From: Rugalucina vietnamica
Lineage: Eukaryota > Mollusca > Bivalvia > Lucinida > Lucinidae
Reading direction: 5' to 3'
Assembly: GCA_964017185.1 (NCBI GenBank)
Contig: OZ024870.1
Span: 59,188,812 to 59,252,811, forward strand
DNA: 64,000 bases
Shown here: in pieces, positions 23,141-35,077 of the stretch
How positions within the stretch are numbered: position 1 is the first letter of the stretch
Layout: every line of letters starts with the position of its first letter
The notes under the pieces: generated by a model
Told to the model about the DNA's origin: nothing
The model's database searches: none
Seen by the model: only the letters and a program-made list of their open reading frames with translations
Program-made: the position numbers and the translations under genes

Positions 23141-23694
23141 TACAGCCCCTTTCAATCGAGTTTGCCGTTTGAGCATTTGCATCACACAAGAAGACCATGT
23201 GTTCTGAAGATCTGAGTTTCTTTTCATGTTGTCCACAAAGACATCTTGATTGACTGATATGCTGATTTGAGTGACAGTTTCGAACTAAATGACCTTTAAA
23301 ACAGCAAACTCGAGTGAAATTTTTAACTTACTATGTGGAATTTTTGCCATGTAGATACCGATCAGATAACTGCTTAAATTGATAAAATTCTGCTTTTGTC
23401 TCTATCCTGTTACAAAAATGTGTTCTTAATATGCATTGTATATGTTGTGCATAGAATTTTGAAATAAAAATGTGCTTTAAACAAACAATTACAATGTTTT
23501 TTATGAGAAGAGATGACATCATTACCTAAAGATAAATGCTGAATAGATTTTAAGAACACCTGGCACCCGGGACATTGTTTCAGTTCTAAAATAGAATAAA
23601 AAGTTACCTGATTAACAAACAAACGGCAAACTCGAGTGAACAAATTTGATTGCCCTAAATGCTCAAACGGCAAACTCGAGTGAAAGGGGCTGTA
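23141..23694. mobile_element. TIR MITE, 554 bp, TA-type target
   Basis: The left end TACAGCCCCTTTCAATCGAG, then TTTGCCGTTTGAGCAT, is the inverted repeat of ATGCTCAAACGGCAAACTCG and AGTGAAAGGGGCTGTA on the right. Internal copies of CAAACTCGAGTGAA occur at about 23306 and 23628. Counting TA as duplicated gives ends CAGCCCC/GGGGCTG. It lies just upstream of the first exon of the coactosin-like gene. Confidence 0.8.
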
Positions 23695-23982
23695 AGTCAA
23701 CACATTTTGATGGTGATTGCGGTAGATGTCAATAGTTCTTAAGGCAATTTGTCTGGTTGAGAGTGGCAGTGAATCAAGCCCAAATATTAAATATATATTT
23801 TATATTTATTTATTTTTATTATAATATTTTTGACTTTTTGTCATACATTCAGAGATCTCCAGGATATGGTTGGGTCCCAGGACAGGACATGTATTTTGTC
23901 TCCTTAAAGTAAGGAAGAATAATCAGATTTCCCCCCTTCATGTTAAGGGCAATGCAGAAAGTCTTTAAATATCTTGTTTCAG

Positions 23983-24123
23983 AACTACCTAACAATGAGC
24001 ACTACCGCAAAATTTGAAGATGACTCAGAGTTCGAAGGTGCCAGTGGATCAGTGAGGAACGACGGTACAGAGACAAAATATGTGATTGTGTCACATGTGG
24101 ATGGTGATCCACATAAAATTCAG
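23983..24123 (+). CDS. Coactosin-like gene exon 1 (start of ADF-H domain 1)
   Basis: Preceded by TCTTGTTTCAG and followed by GTATATG. Coding from the ATG at 23995 gives 43 residues, ending DGDPHKIQ in phase 0. The 5' boundary looks like an acceptor, so an upstream non-coding or coding exon probably exists, perhaps left of the MITE at 23141. Confidence 0.75.
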
Positions 24124-24613
24124 GTATATGTAGAGAAAGGTCATGAAATGTGCCGCTGCATGTGCTTGCACTAGTGGACGTTTTGGGCGTTTTTACGTCT
24201 CCCGTACGTCGAAAAATGACACAGCAGACGTCAGCTGACTGCCACAAAAATCCTCATACGCCCTGCAGCAAGGCACGCGACGTATCGTCAGAGATGAAAA
24301 TTTACCTATTTTAGTGTATTGAAAACCATCTTAAAACTGTTTATTCAGGGATTAGTGACAGCCAGACCATGCCTCCAGGGTGTAAAGGTGTCTCATTTAA
24401 AGTGTTGAGAAGAGTAACTTGTGTCAAAACAATTAACAGATCAAGGTCAAGCGTGATCAATATTTACTGCTAGAGAGGTGGATTGGACTAATCCATTGTA
24501 ATATTGGGTAAATATTGGGTAAAATTGAACTAGTCCACTGTAGGTTGGAATATCAATATTGAAGGAATTTCATCACAATTAATACACAATTTTAAAACAT
24601 TTAAACTTTGCAT

Positions 24614-24644
<31 letters not shown>

Positions 24645-26415
24645 TTAGCTATTTCCATCTTTACTAATTGGCACAATTTTTTTTTTTTTTCAAAACTTAT
24701 TAAGCAAGTTGAGGATAAAAAAAAAAAAAAATAAATAAATAAAAAAAATAAATAAATAAATAAAAATAAAATATGTTCAATAAAAAATATTTAAGGGAGG
24801 TAACTCAATACCTTGAACAGACACTAGTAATAATAATAACAAATAATGATAATGAAAAATAACATAGATCTACTATTATAAGGATTAAAATAAAAATGAA
24901 ATAGATTTAATAACAATAATAATGAAAATAAAAACAAACAAACTATATATAATAATAATGAAAATAAAAAAAATGAAATACATAAATTAATAATAATTTT
25001 CACACATTCATGAGCTATATTTAAAGTCATTAGCTGTATTGGTACAAAGAATACATACCCTGTCTGAACAAAGTGAGAGACTATTCCCCTAAAGGTGGCC
25101 ACTAAGTTACATGAACTAGTAACATATGAATACATGCATCAAAGGTGCAAACATTACAAAAACAACACTAAAACATGAAACAAATAGAACCACAACAGAA
25201 TTTTCACCTTGGAAGTCTTCTTAGATGTAGTGACAAATTAATTTAATGTGCGGATGCACACTTGACACGCGGCACTGCGAGTAATCTATGACTTCCAGAT
25301 TTTGGGCCTGTGACTTCCAAATCTTAAAGGGTGGAAGTCATGACTTCCTGATTCAAAAAGTTAGTGCAAGCACTGCGCGGCCCATGGGAAAACCAACAAT
25401 CTGCAAAGGCGAAAACAAAGATGCAGATCAGCTTCGCGGTAACCGCGAAGCTGATCAGCGCCTTTGTTTTCGCTACTCAGATAGTACAATTCCTCCTCTA
25501 CTTAACTTTGAAATTTCAAGCTTCTAGCTCTTTTCTGTGCTTGTACAGGCTGGTTTGTGTCGGACCTGTTCGGAAACCACATTGTTGGTTTTCCCACGAG
25601 GTGGCTCAAATGTAAACAGTAACCTGACCAAGGAGTATGCCATGACTGCCATGTAACCAATGATCAGAACCAAAGTCCATGGTATGGCCATTAAATCCAA
25701 ATCCTGTTTTTCACAAAGTCAAAAATAGTACAATAATGTTACGGCTGAGGCTGATCTGCATCTATTTGTCTGTGTTTTAAACTGAATTATGCAGTGATAG
25801 TCCAGCAGAGAAGCAGCATATTTTTGGTGGACCTGGATTTGCGGTGTATAGAAAATGTTTTGACTGATTATGATAGCCAACACCTTCAGAAACAAGAATC
25901 CACTTGATGCCACCTTGTCACCCTTGGGCAACTCCCATAATTCAAGATGGCGTCCAAGAGGGTTCTCATCTGTTAAAATTTTAAAGTACAAGGTCTGTAT
26001 AGTGCAAAATGCAAGCTTTTCTGATCAGATTAAGTCCATGAATGTTACATATGTATCAAATTGTGGAACAGCTGCACTCTAATGGGTATAATTTGATTGT
26101 AAAATAGCAATGGCATCCAAGATGGCTGCCAAAATTAAAGAAAAGTTAAATTTTCAATCAAATTTCATAATCTTACATTCTTTCTTACTTGATAAATGGT
26201 GTAGAAGAAGAATATACAACAAATGAACCCAGTGGATTCCACCTTGTTACCCTTGGATAATTAAAATAATTCAATATGGCATCCACGAGGGCTGTCATCT
26301 GTTACAATCATACAGTACTTGGCCCTTATAGTGCAATATAGTGCATTATCTGTCTTAGATATTCTCCACAGATGTCATATATTCATCGTTTGCAGAAAAA
26401 AAGTTGCACCCTATG

Positions 26416-26466
<51 letters not shown>

Positions 26467-29400
26467 TGTAATAGCATCCAAGATGGCCGCCAAAATTTAA
26501 AAAGTTGAATTTTTCAACCGAATTTCATAATTTTACATTGTCTCTAACTTTTTAAGTGGTGTAGAAGAAGAATGTGCAACAAATGAACCCAGCGGATTCA
26601 ACTTTGTTATCCTTTGGCAACTCACATTATTCAGTATGGCAACCAAGAAGGTTGTCACGTGTTACAACCTGTTTCCCCGCTTGGCACTCGGATTTTCGAG
26701 GTAGGCCAGGACTGGTCGCCCTAGTGTCAGTATAATACGACTGGGGTGGTATCAGGTAAAAGTGTCTGGGATCTGATACCACAGTGAGGCAGCACTATAA
26801 AAGTGAGCAAATTGTGTTCCCTGTCACAACCAGACACCGTCATGATATGACAGATAATGTTGAAAGCGACGTTAAACCCGAACAAACAAACAAACAAACC
26901 TGTTACAACAACACAGTTCTTAGGGCTTATAGTGCAAAATCTTGTGATTTCAAAATCTTGATCGGATTTAGTCGACAAATGGTGCAATACCTTCTTACAG
27001 AATTCAACTATTTTCATCCTCAGAAGTATTTGACTTATCTCGTGATCTACACTTCTCTGCAAGATTGTTTTGATTGTTTTGATTAATTGCTCATATATCA
27101 TAAAACCACAATCGGTTTTGTTTATATGCAACTACATGATAGTTAGAATGATTTTAAAAGCAGTAGAGCGACTGTAATACTAATTTTAAAAGCAGTAGAG
27201 CGACTGTAATACTACCTATCTGATAAGTAGTTTTACACCGGAGCTAATTTAACTGCAAGAGTTGTTGGGATAAAATGAAAATCAGTGGGATTTCGAGTAC
27301 CTCAAAATTGAGGGAGATTGGTGGAGAAAGATCACAGTGCGTTTGGGTATTATGTCATTATAAAATTGTCTCATTTAAAAGACCGGAGAGGCACGGAATC
27401 AAACCCAGGGCTGTGACAAATAGATGGCCTGTTTTTGCCTCTAGAAAAAGCTTATCACTGAAATTAACACCTTAGATGAATGGTCTAAGCATGTTCTGGA
27501 AAAAGCATAAAACCATTTGAAATTCGTCTGCAGACAATTCAAAACATCTAAAGCAACAATATCAAGAATATTTCTGATAGCACAGCTGCTACTCCTTTAT
27601 TATTATCATTTGTGTTTTCAAGACCATTGGTTGCATATATGTTATCTGTCATATGGGGTCACTATTTGCTGTGCGTTGTTCTTACTTCAGTAGAATAGCA
27701 TTGCTCTTTTTAGTTTATTAAGTGCTAATTACGGAACGGTGTTTCTTCGCATATATTCACAGATGATAGTGTGTTGAAACCACTACGGAACTAACAAAAG
27801 GCTGAACCAAAGAGAGTTCAAACCATAGTATACTGTAGAAAAATATACACTGAAGCCTTATATATTATAAAAATTATATATAATATACCATGCCCTTAAC
27901 GCAAAGACTTAAGCTGACCATCACATTTCAATTTATAACCAAAGATTACATTTCATACATCACATTCGAGGGTTGAACAACTTCTGAAACGTCAGATACC
28001 ACTGGCTGCACCAGTTTATTATTTAAAAGGAAAAGGCCTTAATCTACCGCCCGTAGGTATGACTTTTCCACTGTCTGTATGTCTAGTGGTGAATTTGTAA
28101 ACATTACAAACGACCACATACATCCAGACAGGTGGTGCTAGGTATATTAGTGTCAGTCAATTGGTGAGGGAGACTTTGAAGACCCACAATGGGATATTTT
28201 GTAAGTGACAAAAGCTGACAAATGGGCAAAACACGTGAATGCAAATATTCATGGACAGGTAGGGATTAGCATGCAGCATATGTTAGATATGACGTTTAAT
28301 ATAAGAGAAACCTATAGAATGTTTCCTTAACAAGCACTTCCAAATCATCTGTAGGTAGTGATACAAGTAATTTTGTTTTTTTAAAAAGGATCTCAGTTTT
28401 ATTTTATTCTCTAAGTAACCTATACAAACACAAATTACGCTACCTATCTGAATGTGTTTAGTCATTTTCAAGAACAGTCTATCAGTCCTGAAGAAAATTT
28501 GTGCGTGTTCATTTTCATAGGTGATAAATTTGCCCAGTCAATCATATTCATTTCAGAAGTTGTTCCATGTGAGAAAGAAATCTGTATGTTGTAACATATG
28601 ACCTATGGGTATGAAATGAAAAGTCATTGTCAGTCTTTGCCTTTAGCTTACAATATATGGTATTATTGTATTTTCTACTGCAATTGCTTATAAATGATTT
28701 GAACTCTCTCTGTGGTCCATGTTTTATTGGTTGTGTGGTTTCACCATGCAAGCATTCGTCAATCTTAGAAAAGTACCAAAGCCCCATGTGATGATGTTAA
28801 GCACTTACGAAACCTGAAAAAGGGAAATATTATTTGAGTTAAGAAAATTCAACACATCGCTCATGACCCCATCTGACATATGACATCAATAGAAATATGC
28901 AATTATGATTAAGAAGAAGTGGTTGCAATACCAGAAGGAATTTAGACTTTTGATATTATATCCAATACCATTTTATTTCACACTTATAAAATGCTATTGG
29001 CCTGCAACTCCGTTGAAGCACTCCTAGATGCATGTGTGACATACCAAAAAGGTACAAGTAGGCAAAGATCAGGAAAAGGCAAGTTTATAATCAGAAAACA
29101 CCTTCTTGCATTATATAGATTTAAAAAAAAATAATATAGAGTTATATACAGTATGTTAAATGTGCCAAACCGCAACCCTCTTGGATGTGATATTAAATTT
29201 TCATAGAAAACCAAAGGTGACAAGGTGGCATCAAGTAGATTCATTATACTGCATGCAACTTTGACACCACTTGTATAGATATGATAAAAAGGTACAAGTA
29301 GGCAACGATCAGGAAAAGGCGCAAATAGAAAGAGAATAGCGTAAATATGTTGGACATCTTTTACTTTTAGTGGCCATCTTCCATGCCATTATTATTTATT

Positions 29401-32400
29401 ACTGATAAAAGGCCCATGGGCGTGCAAATTCATCACACTATGACACATAGATAAAAGTAAGCGTCTTTCTGATCACATTATTTTACACTTATTTGGGAGA
29501 CTGTGATGTGTTCATCTCCAAAATCAAAAAAATCCTTTTGCATGCATTTGTATTTTACCAATACACATATCATATAAAAATGGCATTCTTGACCCCTGTC
29601 ATTTTACTTGTTCCATACCACTACATGTGTAATTTATAGTGATAACAAGTTTAGTTTACCCCGTCATTTTGTCCAACCTGTCATTGTTGCTACAGACATC
29701 GTCAATGACGTTAAGGTTTCCTTCAAATATACACAACAACTGTACAGTCTTAAGAGATGATGTTCCTCTTGGATGCGACTAAGGATGACATGTACTGGAT
29801 TATTGAGCTGCATATCATTTTTCTACATAACTGATGAATAAAAAGTATGTAAAAATACGAAAATTTGATCAAAAATTCCATTTTTATTTAGTTTTGGCAG
29901 CCATCTTGGATGCCATTTTTATTTCACAATGGCATAATTCCCAAATGGGTGCAATTTTTGCACAAAATGATACATATATTATATTTCTGGACTGTTTCTG
30001 ACCAGGAAACACACGATGTTGCACTATGAGTGTTCGGTACTGTATGGTTGTAATAGATGGCAGCCATCTTGGATTCCATTTTAAATTAATTTTAATTGCC
30101 AAAGGGTGACAAGGTGGCGTCAGCTGTCTAGTGTTCATTTGTTGCAAATACTTCTTCTACACCATTTACAATATTAAAAAATTGTAAAAAACTATGAAAT
30201 CTGTTTGAAAAATCCAACTTTTTTCATTTAGGCGGCCATCTTGGATGCCATTTTTGTTTCACACTCACAAAAGACCAATTAAATTACAACTTTTTGACAA
30301 TATAAAACATCTGTAACATTTATGGATGAAATCTGATCAGAAAAGCTTGCATTTTGCACTATACAGACCTTGTACTTTAAAATTTTAACAGATGAGAACC
30401 CTCTTGGACGCCATCTTGAATTATGGGAGTTGCCCAAGGGTGACAAGGTGGCATCAAGTGGTTTCTTGTTCCTGAAGGTGTTGGCTATCATAATCAGTCA
30501 AAACATTTTCTATACACCGCAAATCCAGGTCCACCCCAGAATCTGCCAGACTATGATGTAGGTCCACAGGATGGTCTAGTGTTTGGAAGTTGTACCATGT
30601 CAGAGACTCAGGTAATGAGTACATGTATTCTTTTGACGCTGCTAGGCAAACAAAAATTGATCTGATTCATCATGTACATGTATTAATAATAAACTTTTGC
30701 TTCTTAAAGTCTGACTTAGAAAATACACGTAGGTGGCAAGAGGAACTAAGAATCCCTCTTTTTCTTAAAGAAAAAATGAATAGCCTCAAGCCACATTCTG
30801 TGGTTGTATAGTATACAGATCTGACTTTGTCTGCTCTGGTCAATAGCCCAGAATACAGTTTTTTACAGACTGTTTGCATCAATCTCTGAATCAAGAGCTC
30901 TGGGACCAGTTTTTCAAAACTTAGTTAGCTCAACACTGTCGTTAAGCCAGGGTTTTCCCTCAGAGTTTTAATTTAAGGGACATATGTCCCAGTATTGACA
31001 GCTCCTGAGGGACATTCGGACAAAATAGTTGAGCATTTAGTGGACAGTTATATCAGGAACTAGAAATAATTTGTAAATTTTTTGGGACATCATTGTCCCC
31101 TCTCCGGACAGTTTTAGGGGTCTTTGGAGGCAAACAAGGGTCAAAATGCACATTTTTGTGTGCCAGGGAAAACACTGGTTAAGCCCTCAATTTGTTAACT
31201 ATATACTGTAAATCCGGAAATGTTCACGAGAACTTAATTTTCGCTAATATTCGCGAATTCGTTGCCTCGCGAAAAATAAAGTTCTCGCAAATTAAGAGTT
31301 ACAATAAGCTTTATTGACTGCATAAGTACTTGTTCACAAATTCAAAGACTCCCTAATAATTTGGAAATTGAACTATTGCGAAATAAAAGACACACAAAAA
31401 TTTCTGAACTTACTGTATCAACTTCAAAAGCAAATACACTGTTAAATTTTGTTGAAAAAATGTGAGAATCCTTTGCATTGCTAAGGATTCTCACATTTTT
31501 TCAACAAAAAATAACAGTGTATTTGTAATATTACCATTCTTTAACTAACGACATCGTTAACTTTTAACAACTGCCTCCTGGTAGTTAAATGTTGAACCTC
31601 ACTGGAACTGGTTTGTGTCAATGGACAAGACGCATTTACACACCATAAATGTAGTTCATGTTTATGCCCAGGAATTGGTTTCTTAGTATTCATTGACATG
31701 ACTGAAAAATTGTTGACTTTGATGTTAAACTAATTTAAGCCTGGCGTCCCTTTTATGGGACATAGGCAAACAAAATAACCCCAGATGTGACGCCGCAGAA
31801 CGCAGCATCCCATCTGGGGCTATTTTGTTTGCTTAGACAATTTTCATCGAAAAATTGAACAAGATTTAAAAATCACTCCTGACACCCCCCAAAAATGAAA
31901 GTGGACTGACCCAAATGATAATGATGGGAAAATCCATTTGTCAAATATGGGTTACCAAAAAGCAAACAAACAGATCTTGATGTCATCCATTCAGGTTCTG
32001 CGTACTGGAAATGATGTTGAAGAGATTGGTGATCAGATGCAGGATGATCAGGTCATGTACGTCCTGGCGAGGTACCAGAGCACCTTTGATATGTCAACGA
32101 CCGTCAAGTTTGTCTACTTTAGATGGTATTTATCATAGTTTAGTAAGATATATTTGTTAGTTCTTCTTTAGTTGATGATCAAATGCAGGATGATCAGTGT
32201 ATGTACATCCTGGTGAGATACCAGAGCACCTTTGACATGTTGACAAATGTCAAGTTTGTTTACCTTTGATGGTAAGATTAAAATTGAGTTTTTCTTGTAA
32301 CCTTAATTAAATGAAAAGGTTAAAATTATTGACCAGCAGCGCCTTTGTTTTTGCTTCATGGATAGAGCAATCTCTCATATTTATGCCCCCAACTTTGAAA

Positions 32401-35028
32401 AAGTTGGAAGGGCATATTGCTTTCGGCTTGTCTGTCTGTCTGTCTGTCTGTCTGTGTGTGTGTGCGTGTGTACGTCTGTTAACTTTTGAATGGTGAATGT
32501 TAGAGATTTTAAATTTCATGTGTGTTTTCCTCATGAAAAAATAGTTGACCCGTATTTTTTTTCTTGTCTGAGTTATGCCCCTTTTCTGAGTTATTTCCCT
32601 TTGAAAACAAAATTTGAAAATCTTGTGTGCAAGATATCTCGAAAAGTATTTAAGCTAGAGCCTTCATATTTGGTATACTGGTTGGGGCTGATGAGTAGAT
32701 GACCTGGTCAACTTTTGAGAACTTTCCGTCAAATTTTGACAAAAATACGGAATTTTGAAATTTTGATTGATTTTTCCACTTTTCGGTGGAATTTGAAACT
32801 TTTGAATGGTGAATGCTAGGGTTTTGAAATTTTATATACAGATTCCTCATGAAAAAATAGTTGACCCGTATTTTTTTTCATGTCCAAGTTATACCCCTTT
32901 TATGAGTTATGTCCCTTTGAAAACAAAATTTGAAAATCTTGTGTGCAAGTTATCTCGAAAAGTATTTAAGCTAGAGCCTTCATATTTGGTATACTGGTTG
33001 GGGCTGATGAGTAGATGACCTGATCAACTTTTGAGAACTTTCCGTCAAATTTTGACAAAAATATGGAATTTTGAAATTTTGATTGATTTTTCCACTTTTC
33101 GGTGGAATTTGAAACTTTTGAATGGTGAATGCTAGGGTTTTGAAATTTTATATACAGATTCCTCATGAAAAAATAGTTGACCCGTATTTTTTTTCATGTC
33201 CAAGTTATGCCCCTTTTATGAGTTATGTCCCTTTGAAAACAAAATTTGAAAATCTTGTGTGCAAGATATATTTAAGCTAGAGCCCTCATATTTGGTATAC
33301 TGGTTGGGGCTGATGAGTAGATGACCTGATCAACTTTTGAGAACTTTCCGTCAAATTTTGACAAAAATACGGAATTTTGAAATTTTGATTGATTTTTCCA
33401 CTTTTCGGTGGAATTTGAAACTTTTGAATGGTGAATGCTAGGGTTTTGGAATTCTATATACAGATTCCTCATGAAAAAATAGTTGACCCGTATTTTTTTC
33501 ATGTCCAAGTTATGCCCCTTTTATGAGTTATGTCCCTTTGAAAACAAAATTTGAAAATCTTGTGTGCAAGTTATCTAGAAAAGTATTTAAGCTAGAGCCT
33601 TCATATATGGTATACTGGTTGGGGCTGATGAGTAGATGACCTGATCAACTTTTGAGAACTTTCCGTCAAATTTTGACAAAAATATGGAATTTTGAAATTT
33701 TGATTGATTTTTCCACTTTTCGGTGGAATTTGAAACTTTTGAATGGTGAATGCTAGGGTTTTGAAATTTTATATACAGATTCCTCATGAAAAAATAATTG
33801 ACCCGTATTTTTTTTCATGTCCAAGTTATGCCCCTTTTATGAGTTATGTCCCTTTGAAAACAAAATTTGAAAATCTTGTGTGCAAGATATCTCGAACAGT
33901 ATTTAAGCTAGAGCCCTCATATTTGGTATACTGGTTGGGGCTGATGAGTAGATGACCTGATCAACTTTTGAGAACTTTCCGTCAAATTTTGACAAAAATA
34001 CGGAATTTTCAAATTTTGATTGATTTTTCCACTTTTCGGTGAAATTTGAAACTTTTGAACGGTGAACGCTAGGGTTTTGAAATTTTATATACAGATTCCT
34101 CATGAAAAAATAGTTGACCCGTATTTTTTTCATGTTCAAGTTATGCGCCTTTTTGGAGTTATGCCCCTTTTAAAACAAAATTTGAAAATTTTAAAACAAA
34201 ATTTGAAAATTTTAAAACAAAATTTGAAAATCTTGTGTGCAAGATATCTGAAAAAGTATTTAAGCTAGAGCCTTCATATTTTGTATACTGGTTGGGACTG
34301 AGAAGAAGATCACCTGATTAATTTTTTTAGGACTTTCCATCAAATTTTGACAAAGTAACTCCATTTTGAAATTTTTACTCCATTTCTAACTTGTATGCAA
34401 AAAGCTTACATTCTGTTTCTGGATCAAGGTCAAAAACATAGGCAACCGAACAGCTTCTTTAGGAAATTAAATTTCACTTCATTCAAATGAAATAAATGAA
34501 TCATACAGGCTGCCAGTTTAGGGACAAGCATACAGTTGGGGGCATAGTGTTTTACAAACACGCATTTCTAGTCTTAGATCTGAAATTTCAATTTTCTAGC
34601 CTTCTTCTGCACAGCTGATTTGCATCATTTGTATTTGCACTTGCTACATTCTCTATTTCTCGTATTGTGGCTCATTTTATGAAAAGATTTATTATCAAAT
34701 TCAGGAATGGAGAGAAAGTTCCATTTGCCAAGAAGGGAAAGTTTGGTGTGGTTCATGGTAGTATCCAGGAATGGTTCAATCCCTACCACCTCTTCATAGA
34801 GACCAGTTCAAGAGAAGATTTCCAGACTGACAGAATCATACAACAGGTACAGTGATAGAGAAATTTTAAGACAAAACATGACATACAAGGCATGGTTAGC
34901 AGGTTAGGTTGACCGGATATCAATCTCCACAGTGAGACTAAATTAAATGAACATCATGAAAATGGGCAAACATAACCTTTTCTTGGTACTGTGATAGTAA
35001 AGCATCACTCCCTTCTAACACACACGAG

Positions 35029-35077
<49 letters not shown>

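Larger units (their letters stand above)
25835..27080 (+). repeat. 'Aagatggc-gcc' tandem-unit element, + copy
   Basis: About three diverged units of 350-400 bp share GGCATCCAAGATGG, GTGTAGAAGAAGAAT, CAACAAATGAACCCAG, CACCTTGTTACCCTTGG and TAGTGCAA. The first 200 bp or so (25835-26040) are nearly identical to the reverse complement of 30310-30538. A (TAA)n tract (26417-26466) and a SINE (26669-26900) are inside. Open frames here are translations of repeat DNA. Confidence 0.75.
30898..31620. repeat. Composite old MITE with two younger MITEs nested
   Basis: The outer sequence (GGGACCAGTTTTTCAAAACT, AACACTGTCGTTAA, ... CATCGTTAACTTTTAAC, AACTGGTTT) resembles a fold-back element whose relative appears at 58406-58560 (GGGCCCAGTTGTTCAGAATT). 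It contains the MITEs at 30947-31178 and 31204-31417 and the hairpin at 31431-31525. Confidence 0.5.

Noticed and set aside
31431-31525. microRNA precursor
   Set aside because: The 43-nt arms are nearly perfect and a decayed copy exists at 58483, which fits a fold-back repeat better than a miRNA gene.
32307-34268. Repeated 66-78 aa ORFs in family B
   Set aside because: Present on both strands of the 316-bp unit and interrupted in some units; repeat DNA, not protein.
32382-34545. CRISPR-like array
   Set aside because: Units are 316 bp without distinct spacers, in an animal genome; a transposon tandem core fits better.
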